The notes under the pieces are model-generated. The model made no database searches and was not told the DNA's origin. It was given only the letters and a program-made list of their open reading frames with translations. From IMG/VR virus record IMGVR_UViG_3300013100_000001, positions 1 to 56,553 of that record: a DNA stretch of 56,553 nucleotides; one strand, written 5' to 3'. Positions within the stretch are counted from its first letter, which is position 1. Each line of letters opens with the position of its first letter. The DNA comes from a virus. Of the stretch, positions 18,523 to 26,132 are shown in pieces. Both the position numbers and the translations under genes were made by a program.

Positions 18523-19020
18523 GTGCTGGACAATCAGGATCAAGTTTCCATGATGATCGTGAAACTGACGAAGACGTTCCCGGTAAGAGTCATGGAATGG
18601 CTCTTGGCCGGGATCATGCTTTCATGGTCAATCGTTTGTTGGCAACTGACGCCGGTAGAATGGCAATCTCCTGTTTATGTTGGCATGGCGAGGCTCGCAG
18701 ACGCGAATACTTGGGCTTTCTTCGCCTTCTGGATCGGGTTGCTTCGTCTCGCCTGTCTGACAATAAACGGGGCTTGGCGCCCTAGTCCCCATCTGCGTGC
18801 CGCAGGGGCATTTCTTGCCTGTTTCATGTGGTTACAGATTACGCTTGGCGCGATGGCCGCAGATTTGCGTATAACTGCAATTGCCATCTATCCTTGGCTG
18901 CTACTTGCCGATATCTACAATGTATTCAGAGCGTCGCATGATGCTCGGCTATCGGATGAACGCGCTCGTGAAGCGCGAGTAGCGGGAGCGAGTGAAGGTG
19001 CCGACTCAGCCGCCCATTGA
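18523..19020 (+). CDS. Multi-pass membrane protein of lysis region
   Basis: The 165-aa ORF starts at GTG 18523; ATG 18550 is an alternative start and gives a cleaner membrane topology. Four hydrophobic segments are visible (about residues 25-42, 64-85, 90-108, 115-130), followed by a charged cytoplasmic-type tail with DERAREARVA. Its position first in the lysis cassette suggests a holin or antiholin, but there is no family proof. Confidence 0.65.
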   Translation: MLDNQDQVSMMIVKLTKTFPVRVMEWLLAGIMLSWSIVCWQLTPVEWQSPVYVGMARLADANTWAFFAFWIGLLRLACLTINGAWRPSPHLRAAGAFLACFMWLQITLGAMAADLRITAIAIYPWLLLADIYNVFRASHDARLSDERAREARVAGASEGADSAAH

Positions 19021-19372
19021 AGGGCTTCCACTTTGGGCGCAAATTGTCATTTCTCTTCTGATCGGCGTTGCGTCGTTAGGCGTTGCGTTCAAAGGCTACT
19101 TCAACAAGACCACTGAAACGAAGCCTGACGCTGGCACGACGACCGCCGTTGTTGCCGGCGCTTCGCTCATGGATAATCTGAGCATCCGGCTCTTGTCGGA
19201 CAACATTTCCAATCTCAGCAATGACGTGGTAACGCTTGAGCGCGTTCTGTCCGAGCTTACGCACCACACTCGGAATGACGTGGAAGCCAAGCGGGAGCTA
19301 TGCGCTAGACTGCGGGAGCTTCGGGATGCAACGGATCGGATGGCCGAGATGATGGAGCGCCATCCGAAATAG
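18992..19372 (+). CDS. Single-pass membrane protein of lysis region
   Basis: The 126-aa protein starts with GTG inside the preceding gene. One membrane helix (residues 14-34, LWAQIVISLLIG...) is followed by a coiled-coil-like soluble tail of about 80 aa. Such an N-terminal anchor with a helical tail fits a holin accessory or antiholin. A second GTG two codons downstream is possible. Confidence 0.65.
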   Translation: MKVPTQPPIEGLPLWAQIVISLLIGVASLGVAFKGYFNKTTETKPDAGTTTAVVAGASLMDNLSIRLLSDNISNLSNDVVTLERVLSELTHHTRNDVEAKRELCARLRELRDATDRMAEMMERHPK

Positions 19373-19386
19373 GTGAGGGCGGGCCG

Positions 19387-19902
19387 ATGGATGAGAATGC
19401 GAGCAAAGATCAGCCGGTAACGATCTCGGCGCCGCCTGCCGCCCAAGTCACGATTGATCCGCAAAACCCGCTTCCCGAGCCGAGCTTCTTCTGGCGTCGC
19501 TGGATAGCGATATTGATTTGCGGCAATGCCCTTGTCTTCTCGTGGTTCGCTGCCGCCTGGCTTGTCGGCGGGGAACAATGGCAAATGCTCTACGGATTGA
19601 CGAAGCTTCTGATCTATTTTGCCGGCATTGTGCTCACGTATTATTTCGTGGCGCCGAGCGCGGCCGAGCTTACGAATCTCATTCAATCGGCTTCGATCAT
19701 CAAACACAGTCTGTCCATGGCCGGAAGTGCCGATAAAAACGTCACTGAGCGGGCGGAAAGCTATGCAGGACGCCGATTCGAGAGCGACACGGCTCCGGAC
19801 AGCCGGATTTCGGATTCGAGCGCTGGCGGGCCGGAAAAGCGGCCTAGCACGGACTTGCATGTTTCCGATGAAATTGACGCAGCGCCAAGGGGGCGGCCAT
19901 GA
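19387..19902 (+). CDS. Two-pass membrane protein, probable holin
   Basis: The 171-aa protein has a Pro-rich N-terminus, two hydrophobic helices (about residues 38-60 and 68-88) and a polar C-terminal tail. It lies directly before the endolysin, overlapping it by 4 nt (ATGA). This is the best holin candidate: it would permeabilise the inner membrane at a set time. Confidence 0.65.
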   Translation: MDENASKDQPVTISAPPAAQVTIDPQNPLPEPSFFWRRWIAILICGNALVFSWFAAAWLVGGEQWQMLYGLTKLLIYFAGIVLTYYFVAPSAAELTNLIQSASIIKHSLSMAGSADKNVTERAESYAGRRFESDTAPDSRISDSSAGGPEKRPSTDLHVSDEIDAAPRGRP

Positions 19903-20699
19903 GCGACATTAATACCCTGATTGCTCAGGCTGAGCAAGACATTGCCAGCCTTCAGCGTAACTTGGCTGCGATCCGCGAAACCGTGGCGGAAGTCACTTCC
20001 GTCATCCCGCAACCGGCGCCGCCGATCCCCGAAGCGGCCAACGACGCAGGCTTTGCCTTCGTCGATTACGGACGCTTCTATGACTTCCTCCGCGGGAACA
20101 AGCTGCTTGGCCCGAAGATCAGCGCCAGCGAGTTTGACGGCTGCGACGCGATAATCCGGGCGTGCGCGGCTGGCGGCTTCCCGGTGAGCTTCACCGCCTA
20201 TTGCCTTGCGACCGCTTACCTTGAGACGAATGCGACGATGCAGCCGATCAAGGAAATGGGCGGCGCCGCTTATCTCAAGCGAATGTATGATATCGAAGGG
20301 GCGCGGCCGGCCAAGGCTCGCGAGCTGGGCAATCTGGCTCCCGGCGATGGCGTTCGCTACTGCGGCCGCGGCTACGTCCAGCTTACCGGCAAGCGCAACT
20401 ATGCGAAGGCTACGGCCGAGCTTGCGAAGATCGGGATCACGGTCGATCTCGTAAAAAATCCCGATCTCGCGATGAGGCCGGATATCGCAGCCGCGATCAT
20501 GGTTCTCGGGATGCAGAACGGTTGGTTTACCGCTCGCAAGCTGAGCGACGATCTTCAGGCCCGCGGGCCATCCAGCCTCGCGCAATTCAAGGCGTCGCGG
20601 GATATCATCAATGGGACCGACAAGGATGATGAGATCGCCGCGTTCGCTCTCGACTTCCAAACCGGCCTTATGAGCGGCGGCTACAAGATTGCAGCGTAA
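19899..20699 (+). CDS. Endolysin, glycoside hydrolase family 19 (chitinase-like)
   Basis: The 266-aa protein has about 45 N-terminal residues of helical, Pro-rich linker and then a GH19 domain. The text TAYLETNATMQPIKE places the catalytic Glu near residue 109, with a second acid near 119, and the core continues with RYCGRGYVQLTGKRNY. GH19 phage lysins cleave peptidoglycan glycan strands. No signal sequence is seen, so export through the holin lesion is expected. The linker text EVTS is encoded by a central-C copy of the palindrome (19989-19999). Confidence 0.9.
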   Translation: MSDINTLIAQAEQDIASLQRNLAAIRETVAEVTSVIPQPAPPIPEAANDAGFAFVDYGRFYDFLRGNKLLGPKISASEFDGCDAIIRACAAGGFPVSFTAYCLATAYLETNATMQPIKEMGGAAYLKRMYDIEGARPAKARELGNLAPGDGVRYCGRGYVQLTGKRNYAKATAELAKIGITVDLVKNPDLAMRPDIAAAIMVLGMQNGWFTARKLSDDLQARGPSSLAQFKASRDIINGTDKDDEIAAFALDFQTGLMSGGYKIAA

Positions 20700-20710
20700 A
20701 GGATCACGAG

Positions 20711-21088
20711 ATGCTTGGATTTGGATTCGCGGCCGGCATGACGCAGGCTCAGAAGTTGCTTCGCGTCGCTGGCTTCATCATCATTCTCGGGTTGTTGCTC
20801 GCCCTGTCCTACTGCCAAGGCCGAACGGACGGGAAAAACGTGGTGAAGCTCGAAGATGAGAAAGCCCGCAACGAACAGTTGCAGCGGGCCTACAAGTCGG
20901 GTGAGAAGGCGGCCGAAAAGCGGTTGGCCGATCAGCGCCGGCAATTTGAAGCGGAGAAGAAATATGAACAAGTCATCGCTGCGGCGCCTGGCGGTCGCAA
21001 CAGTCCTGCTTCCGTCGCTCTTGGCTGTGAGCGCTTGCTGCGGGCGGGTTATAGCGGCGCCGAGCTTCCCGCCGAGTGCGGACATTGA
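20711..21088 (+). CDS. Inner-membrane spanin (Rz-like)
   Basis: The 125-aa protein has an N-terminal membrane anchor (residues 18-39, VAGFIIILGLLLALSYC) and a long charged helix rich in Lys, Glu and Arg, the standard i-spanin shape. The Rz1-like lipoprotein gene starts within it in another frame. The pair would span the periplasm and fuse inner and outer membranes in the last step of lysis of a Gram-negative cell. Confidence 0.85.
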   Translation: MLGFGFAAGMTQAQKLLRVAGFIIILGLLLALSYCQGRTDGKNVVKLEDEKARNEQLQRAYKSGEKAAEKRLADQRRQFEAEKKYEQVIAAAPGGRNSPASVALGCERLLRAGYSGAELPAECGH

Positions 21089-21266
21089 AGCGGTAACGGA
21101 GCCGAAGCCCAAGCCGACGCCCGAGATCGTCACTGATCCGCAGGCGGCCGAGCGCTACAACGCGACCGTGGAAGGCCGGGGAGATCGAGTCGGGGATGCC
21201 GGCATTCGTATCTGCGAATGGGCGGTCGAGATGGGGATGAAGCTCCCCTTCAAGTGCCGGCGTTGA
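20964..21266 (+). CDS. Outer-membrane spanin lipoprotein (Rz1-like), nested in Rz
   Basis: I start this at ATG 20964, after GGAGAAG, giving a 100-aa protein. It begins with a basic N-terminus and hydrophobic stretch ending in a lipobox LAVSAC, so Cys25 would be lipidated. A Pro-rich periplasmic part (EPKPKPTPEI) follows, as in Rz1 proteins. Its first 125 nt overlap the Rz-like gene in a different frame and it extends past it. Confidence 0.85.
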   Translation: MNKSSLRRLAVATVLLPSLLAVSACCGRVIAAPSFPPSADIEAVTEPKPKPTPEIVTDPQAAERYNATVEGRGDRVGDAGIRICEWAVEMGMKLPFKCRR

Positions 21267-21405
21267 CAGCCTTATTCAACTCGCCTACACAACTCGGACG
21301 CCGGTAGTGTCTTTCGATCTTGGCACCGCCCTTCGTCTCCGGACGTAGCAGAGGCACCGTAAAGACCCCGCCTTTGGCGGATTTGTCGGAAAGGTCGAAC
21401 CGAAG

Positions 21406-21438
21406 CCCCGCCTGTCCTCCGGGATCGGCGGGGTTTCT
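21406..21438 (+). terminator. Rho-independent terminator of late/lysis operon
   Basis: The stem CCCCGCC (21406-21412) pairs with GGCGGGG (21427-21433) and is followed by TTTCTTC. A smaller hairpin (21368-21380, CCGCC/GGCGG, then ATTTG) lies just upstream. Together they close the + strand late operon where it meets the - strand early operon. Confidence 0.75.
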
Positions 21439-21499
21439 TCATTATGGCCGCATTGACGCTGCGCTGATAAATAAGGTAAATACGTCCCGCCGCGTGGCC

Positions 21500-21706
21500 C
21501 TACTTCGCGGCGTCGTCAGCGGATCGGTCCTCCGTCTGATTGGAGCCGTCGCCCTTCCTCGCAAGACGGGCGGCGGCTCTTTTCATGCTCCCGCCAGCCG
21601 CAATGATCTCTATATCGATGCAGTCAGGACAGACGCCCTCCACGAGCGCGTCGGCCGGCCATAGCGTATGACACGCTTGGCAAGGGGTGTCACCGTCCTC
21701 GGGCAT
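21500..21706 (-). CDS. Small CxxC zinc-ribbon-like protein
   Basis: The 68-aa open frame has two Cys pairs, CQAC near residue 9 and CPDC near residue 29, spaced as in a small zinc ribbon, then a basic tail (MKRAAARLARKGD). No strong RBS is visible before ATG 21706 and it lies beyond the terminator hairpin of the - operon, so expression is uncertain. Confidence 0.5.
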   Translation of the reverse strand: MPEDGDTPCQACHTLWPADALVEGVCPDCIDIEIIAAGGSMKRAAARLARKGDGSNQTEDRSADDAAK

Positions 21707-21728
21707 GGCGGACTTGTATCCGGTTTGA

Positions 21729-21842
21729 TCGTCTCAGTGAAGTCGCGGATTAAGCATAGACCTTGTTGCGGGTGAGCTTTTGGAGGGGCTTCCGCACGTC
21801 CTATCGGACGCCAAATTAACTTCCGCGGCTTCACTGAGACGA
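21729..21842. ncRNA. Candidate structured RNA / long inverted repeat
   Basis: Twenty-base arms, 21729-21748 and 21823-21842, are complementary except for one position that becomes a G-U pair in a + strand transcript. The 74-nt interior holds a further small hairpin (CGTCC/GGACG near 21798-21811) and a TGCGG/CCGCA pairing. It lies between the ends of two convergent operons. It might be a structured RNA, an mRNA 3' end protector or a recombination site; the sequence does not decide. Confidence 0.4.
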
Positions 21843-21846
21843 CTAA

Positions 21847-21872
21847 GGCGGCGACTCCGAAGAATCGCCGCC
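21847..21872 (-). terminator. Terminator hairpin of - strand early operon
   Basis: An uninterrupted 8-bp stem (GGCGGCGA with TCGCCGCC) with a 10-nt loop lies 25 nt beyond the ParB-like gene stop. The U-tract on the - strand is weak (CCTTAG), so it may terminate only partly. Confidence 0.55.
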
Positions 21873-21897
21873 CCGTCGCATGGCACGCTGACGTGTC

Positions 21898-23064
21898 TTA
21901 GATATCGTCCGGATCGTCGGAGTCAACCGTAGGAACGGCCGGAGGAAGCCGAACCGGCTCGCCTTCGTCGTCCCCGGCCGGCGCTGCTTCCGGCTCTTCG
22001 GCGGGCGCTGCGGCCGTCTTCTTTGCCGGGGCCTTGGCAGCGCCCTTCTTCGCGGCCGCAGCCTTGGCCTTCGACGGACCCTTGCTCCGCTCCGGCTTTG
22101 CCGCCTTGGCGGGCGCCGGAGCTTCGCTGGCCGGCTCGGGGACTTCGACCATGGCCGAGATCGTGCCGTCCGTCAGGAGCACGTCATCGGAGCCGTGCGC
22201 GACCGCGGCGCGGATTTGCGTCGCCATCGACTTGAGCACGTCTTTGATCGAGTCGCCGGTAGCCAGGCTTACGCGGATCGCCACCTTCTTCATCTTGACG
22301 GAAGGCACGATATCCTTCTTCGTGGCCTTGGACTTGCCGCTGGCCTTGGCCTTCGTGACGGCCGTGGTGATCCGCTCTTCCGCCTTCTTCGGATTCTTCC
22401 GAAGCTCTTGGATCGCGAGCGTCGCCGCGACTTCGCCATTCAGGACGGCGTTGCGGACCTTGGCCGGCGCCGACACGAGCACGTTGAGATCGTCGATATA
22501 GCGCTCCGTGATCGACAGCTTGCGGGCAATGTCCGCCTTGCTGAAGAGCGGCTGGCCTTCGCCATCCCGCGCATTCTGCAAGCGACGAACCACGATCCCC
22601 ATTTCATAAGGGAGCAACGGCCGGCCGTTGTTGTCCTGCACGAGCGCGATGGTGAGATCATTGATCGACGAATCGGCCGGCTTCAGGACAAGCGGGAGGG
22701 TTTCCAGCGTTTCCTTGCCGTCCACGTCTTCGGCGTTGATCTCCTGCACGGCTTCGAGGCGGGTGTGTCCGTCCGTGACGAAAATCACGTCTTCTTCACC
22801 ATCCTTGCCGATGTAGCCGGCGAGCGGCTTGTTCGGGTAGAAGCCGTTTTCGCGGATCGACTGCTTCAATTCCTCGACGTGCGAACGATAGTCGTCCGTC
22901 TCGCGAATCCGGACGTTGAAGCCGGGGATCGTGCGAAGCTGATCGACGCGCACGTTGAACGCTTCGCCCTTGCTCGTGGCCGCGGCAGTCATCGCCTTCC
23001 GCTTGCCAGCTTCGAGCGTCAAATCGAGCGTATCGCTCGGCAGAGTCATTTTGGCCTTAGCCAT
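21898..23064 (-). CDS. ParB/KorB-like DNA-binding protein
   Basis: The 388-aa protein starts at ATG 23064 with AAAGGA 8 nt upstream. The N-terminal ParB-like domain is clear (ELKQSIRENGFYPNKPL and DGHTRLEAVQEI, about residues 65-120), followed by a helix-turn-helix region (FSKADIARKLSITERYIDDL near 175-195) as in KorB/ParB. The C-terminal third is Ala/Lys/Pro-rich low complexity, ending in an acidic tip DDPDDI. No ParA partner is present in the genome. It is a candidate reader of one of the dispersed sites, either for partition or for transcription control; that is inference. Confidence 0.85.
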   Translation of the reverse strand: MAKAKMTLPSDTLDLTLEAGKRKAMTAAATSKGEAFNVRVDQLRTIPGFNVRIRETDDYRSHVEELKQSIRENGFYPNKPLAGYIGKDGEEDVIFVTDGHTRLEAVQEINAEDVDGKETLETLPLVLKPADSSINDLTIALVQDNNGRPLLPYEMGIVVRRLQNARDGEGQPLFSKADIARKLSITERYIDDLNVLVSAPAKVRNAVLNGEVAATLAIQELRKNPKKAEERITTAVTKAKASGKSKATKKDIVPSVKMKKVAIRVSLATGDSIKDVLKSMATQIRAAVAHGSDDVLLTDGTISAMVEVPEPASEAPAPAKAAKPERSKGPSKAKAAAAKKGAAKAPAKKTAAAPAEEPEAAPAGDDEGEPVRLPPAVPTVDSDDPDDI

Positions 23065-23101
23065 GTTCAATTCCTTTCTTCCGTTTTTCGGGGTTTCGGG
23101 T

Positions 23102-23437
23102 TTACGCGAGGCCGAGTGCCGCCCGATATGTTTCAAGCAGCGCATCCGCTTCTTGTCGCACATGGGTTTCCATCTTTCGAAGGCTGACGACTTTCCGCAT
23201 GGTTTTCGTGTCGTAACCGTTGGCCTTGGCCTCCGCATAAACGTCACGAATATCATCGGCCATGCCCTTCTTCTCTTCCTCAAGACGCTCTATGCGCTCG
23301 ATGAATTGGAGAAGAGCTTTGGCGGCGGCGCTTTCCATCCTTTCCGGACTCGTGTCCAAAAAGTCATCGTCATCGTCGTCGCCAACGTGGCCGGAGTTGT
23401 CGCCCTTTCGGACTCGGGGATTTTCGCTTTTACTCAT
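23102..23437 (-). CDS. gapR: GapR homologue (DUF2312 nucleoid-associated protein)
   Basis: Residues from about 40 onwards read [19 protein letters not shown] and [19 protein letters not shown], the signature of GapR/UPF0335. Caulobacter GapR (89 aa) clamps overtwisted, AT-rich DNA ahead of replication and transcription and helps topoisomerases. This copy is 111 aa, with an extra acidic N-terminus containing six Asp in a row. It lies just downstream of a promoter-like element that has a palindrome site on each side. The family is essentially alphaproteobacterial, which points to the host. Confidence 0.9.
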   Translation of the reverse strand: MSKSENPRVRKGDNSGHVGDDDDDDFLDTSPERMESAAAKALLQFIERIERLEEEKKGMADDIRDVYAEAKANGYDTKTMRKVVSLRKMETHVRQEADALLETYRAALGLA

Positions 23438-23471
23438 CGGTCGAAGTCACTTCCTCGCTTGTGACGAAAAT

Positions 23472-23501
23472 AGATATCTGCTCAATCGCGTCGGTTGTCA
23501 A
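23472..23501 (-). promoter_or_regulatory. Putative promoter for gapR and parB-like genes
   Basis: On the - strand TTGACA (23501-23496) is followed 17-18 bp later by GATATCT (around 23478-23472). The -35 runs into an AACCGACGCGATT element, one base from the AACCGNNGCGGTT consensus. GAAGTTACTTC (23507-23517) lies 5 bp upstream and GAAGTCACTTC (23443-23453) lies about 20 bp downstream. The promoter overlaps the 3' end of the upstream gene. Confidence 0.6.
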
Positions 23502-23760
23502 CGTCGGAAGTTACTTCCGTGAGCGGGGTGAGAAAAATTGTCATTTCGTCACCGTCATACCGGGACTCGAAATGGTGCGTGCGAAGCGTCTCTTCGATAT
23601 CCGCGGGCGAAATGGTGACGCTCACCACGCCATCGCCTCGCGCCGGAGGATTGAGCTTCAGGAGCACGGCGGCCGTCACGAATTCAATCAGGCCAGCCGT
23701 GCTACGCTGATCCGCTTCGGCATACATCGCCATCGCGGCTTCATATTCGCTCTTAGTCAT
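23482..23760 (-). CDS. Unknown protein in early operon
   Basis: The 92-aa protein has a helical N-terminus (SEYEAAMAMYAEADQRS) and a beta-rich C-terminus. I recognise no family. Its start overlaps the upstream gene stop by 8 nt, and its 3' end carries both the palindrome (encoding EVTS) and the gapR promoter. Confidence 0.7.
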   Translation of the reverse strand: MTKSEYEAAMAMYAEADQRSTAGLIEFVTAAVLLKLNPPARGDGVVSVTISPADIEETLRTHHFESRYDGDEMTIFLTPLTEVTSDVDNRRD

Positions 23761-23935
23761 GTGGATCAGCCTGAGACAGAACGGAACCGGCGAGACTTTG
23801 GGCGTCTTTGAGCAGTTGATTGTAATCGTGCCGCGTAATGTCCGTGAATTTATCTACCGGCTTTTCACGCAAGACGCGCTGAGCAAGTGCGACCATCTGT
23901 TTCGATGATTCGCGGCTCGGCGGTTCCGTTCCCAT
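23753..23935 (-). CDS. Small unknown protein in early operon
   Basis: This is a 60-aa product. I chose ATG 23935, with AGGAGA 7 nt upstream, over an in-frame GTG. A TACAGGGGT site lies just upstream of the gene (23959-23969). There are no recognisable motifs; the sequence is mostly helical and polar. Confidence 0.65.
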   Translation of the reverse strand: MGTEPPSRESSKQMVALAQRVLREKPVDKFTDITRHDYNQLLKDAQSLAGSVLSQADPHD

Positions 23936-23971
23936 GATCCTGTCTCCTGACTTCACCACTACAGGGGTGTC

Positions 23972-25051
23972 TTACGTCCGCTTGCCGTCTTCAGCAAGCC
24001 GCGCCTCAATCTTGTGGTCGGGGCGCTGAGCATTGAAGGCGAGCTTCGCATCCGTCATTTGGGCCACGTCCTGCGGCTCAATGAAGTCGCCTTCTTCTTT
24101 GGCGCCGATAGCTTCGGGCGTCTTGCGGATCGCCTCGTAACGATTGGCGATGGCGACGATCTCGCGGAACATTTCATCGCCCGGATTATAGACGCCGCTC
24201 GGGGCCACGATACGGCCGGCTTGCAGCGCACCGCAGAAATCCGCGGCCCGGATGAGAAGATCGGCCATTTCGACGCCAAGGCCGGGGAATTGCGGCAACT
24301 TGTCATCCGCAGAGCCAACGAGCCAGGCAGAGTAGGCTTCGGCCATTTCCGTCACCATGAGAATCAGAAGCTCGCCGACGCTCCGCTTCTTCGGCTCGCC
24401 GGTTGTGATCTCGCTCCACCATCCGGCCTTGACGTTGCGCTCATGCACGTCCGAGAAGAACGCCCGCAGAGCGGTTTCGTGCTTGATCCCGGTGTCGTTG
24501 GTTTCGTTGTAAGGGATAATCCGGGCTTCCGGCGCACGCACGTCCGGAAGGTGCATCCCCATCCGGAATTCCTTGGCGATGCACTTGAGCACGATCCCGC
24601 AATGCTCATAGGCTTCGATGTAGGCCGGATTGGTCGCGTGCATGATATGATGATCGACGCCGGCAATCTTCGCGTCGATATAACGGGCCGCAAGCTCGCG
24701 CTCTTCGACGTTGCCGGTAAGCTCGGCGACTTCGACCGGCAAATCCATATGCCCTTCCGGACGGATGCCGCAGAAGAGCCGGCCTTCGGTTGTGATCCCG
24801 AGCGTGTCGGCCATGTCATCAATCGTGAGAAAGCGGGTGTCGATCAGCGTTTCGACGCGAGGCCGGTCCTCAAGGTTGATTTGCACGCCAAGAATCGGCC
24901 GCTTTTCTTCCTGAGCGCGGTGGACAGCAAGCAGGAGATCGCGGGTTGTTTCGAACGGCGGCAGCACGGCCAACAGATCGCCTTCGTCCTGCATTGAAAC
25001 CTTGGCCGATCCGATAGGCTGCGGCGTCATAGTTGTTTCTTCGTCGCGCAT
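23972..25051 (-). CDS. Large protein with C-terminal MazG-like pyrophosphohydrolase region
   Basis: In the second half of this 359-aa protein (about residues 225-295), GELLILMVTEMAEAYSAW followed by EMADLLIRAADFCGAL shows the paired helices with E-x-x-E and E-x-x-D acids that bind magnesium in MazG/all-alpha NTP pyrophosphohydrolases. Such enzymes hydrolyse NTPs or dNTPs, or lower (p)ppGpp signals. The first 200 residues match nothing I know. The gene neighbours ThyX, supporting a role in nucleotide metabolism. Confidence 0.7.
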   Translation of the reverse strand: MRDEETTMTPQPIGSAKVSMQDEGDLLAVLPPFETTRDLLLAVHRAQEEKRPILGVQINLEDRPRVETLIDTRFLTIDDMADTLGITTEGRLFCGIRPEGHMDLPVEVAELTGNVEERELAARYIDAKIAGVDHHIMHATNPAYIEAYEHCGIVLKCIAKEFRMGMHLPDVRAPEARIIPYNETNDTGIKHETALRAFFSDVHERNVKAGWWSEITTGEPKKRSVGELLILMVTEMAEAYSAWLVGSADDKLPQFPGLGVEMADLLIRAADFCGALQAGRIVAPSGVYNPGDEMFREIVAIANRYEAIRKTPEAIGAKEEGDFIEPQDVAQMTDAKLAFNAQRPDHKIEARLAEDGKRT

Positions 25052-25078
25052 TGATTTGGTCCTTCCGTCTGATTGGGA

Positions 25079-25366
25079 TTACATGAAAAAGTGGATGATC
25101 CACCCCACGAGCAAGAAAAGCAGCGTCGAGAGGAAACCGGCGAGCACGCTTGCCATCGGGTCGTCCGACTCCTGCTTTTCGTGCGAATGTTGATGCGCAA
25201 GCATTGCGACAATCAAAGCGATTCCGATGGCATGTGCGACGCCGATTTCAGGCAACCCGAGCGGCAGGGCAAACCATTGCCATAGGATCGAAAGGACGAA
25301 GCCCCGCAGTATGGCGAGCGCCGCGATTACAGCGAAGAGGCCGAGAAATACAAGAAATGCAGTCAT
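25079..25366 (-). CDS. Small three-helix membrane protein
   Basis: The 95-aa protein has hydrophobic segments at about residues 3-20, 40-58 and 72-94 and a His-rich loop HQHSHEKQESDD between the second and third. It is in an early operon, not the lysis cassette, so a membrane role during takeover or superinfection exclusion is possible. An RBS (AAGGACT) lies 9 nt before ATG 25366. Confidence 0.65.
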   Translation of the reverse strand: MTAFLVFLGLFAVIAALAILRGFVLSILWQWFALPLGLPEIGVAHAIGIALIVAMLAHQHSHEKQESDDPMASVLAGFLSTLLFLLVGWIIHFFM

Positions 25367-25372
25367 TTGGTT

Positions 25373-26131
25373 CTAGTCCTTAAGGTTTAAGCCTTCACGA
25401 GCGTCGGCGACGGTCATGAGGCCGCGGTTAAGTTGCTCGGCATATCCCTTCATCTTCATCGTCGCGATGCCGTGCGCTTCGGTGAAGGCGTCCCAATCAT
25501 AGGCGTCAACCCATTGTGAGGGATGGTGGAAGCCCCATCGGCGAAGGACAGGGCCGGTTATGAAGATCGTCTTGACCGGCTTCTCGCCCATGGGCTTGCC
25601 GTCCATGTGATCGCCGATAACGTTGAAACGTTGCGTCTCAAGCTCAAGCCGATGGGCGAAGGCGCCGGAGGGACGGAACCGGACGGAGCCGGGGCCATAC
25701 CATTTCTTCGAGTGGACGCCGCCCGCGGCAATCGTATGCTCGTAATAGCCGCCTTCTAGGACGATGCTGAAATTCCACCACGGATGATCGTGCAAGGCGG
25801 CGTCTTCGTCGCTCCGCAGAACATGGTGGAAATAGACGTTGAAGAAGGCGTTACGCTTGATCCTCCACCATCGCCGCATATAGACGGGGCCAACGGCAGG
25901 AATCCGCACGTCCATGTGCCGGCTTGTCTCCCGACGCCATTCCCGAAGTAACTTCCGATGAAGCCAGGCGGGAACGCGCTTGAAGACAGCGGCGAAGAGC
26001 CAAAGCCCGCAATACAGAGGAAAGACGAGCAGCCATGCGGCATATCCCTTGATCCAAGATTGCCAGCTATACTTCGTCGATGGTGACGTGTCACCGCCGC
26101 GGCGCTTCATATTCGTCGATTGCTCAGCCAT
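25373..26131 (-). CDS. Membrane-anchored cupin-like protein
   Basis: The 252-aa protein starts at ATG 26131 (AAGGAC upstream). It has a hydrophobic segment near residues 25-48, then a cupin-like core with HDHPWWNFSIVLEGGYYEH and later SGAFAHRLEL, the His residues expected for a metal site in a beta-barrel cupin. Related stand-alone proteins occur in many phages without an assigned reaction. A palindrome copy (25945) is written in the coding sequence as KLL. Confidence 0.65.
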   Translation of the reverse strand: MAEQSTNMKRRGGDTSPSTKYSWQSWIKGYAAWLLVFPLYCGLWLFAAVFKRVPAWLHRKLLREWRRETSRHMDVRIPAVGPVYMRRWWRIKRNAFFNVYFHHVLRSDEDAALHDHPWWNFSIVLEGGYYEHTIAAGGVHSKKWYGPGSVRFRPSGAFAHRLELETQRFNVIGDHMDGKPMGEKPVKTIFITGPVLRRWGFHHPSQWVDAYDWDAFTEAHGIATMKMKGYAEQLNRGLMTVADAREGLNLKD

Positions 26132-26132
26132 G

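Noticed and set aside
21610-21834. 74-aa - strand open frame across the long inverted repeat
   Set aside because: GTG start inside a repeat arm with no RBS, and its second half overlaps the CxxC-protein frame.
22195-23187. 330-aa + strand open frame opposite the ParB-like gene
   Set aside because: A mirror frame of a well-supported ParB-like gene; composition is Arg/Leu-rich shadow sequence without motifs.
23972-25051. 327-aa + strand open frame (24014-24997)
   Set aside because: Complement of the MazG-like gene, no RBS, no recognisable domain.
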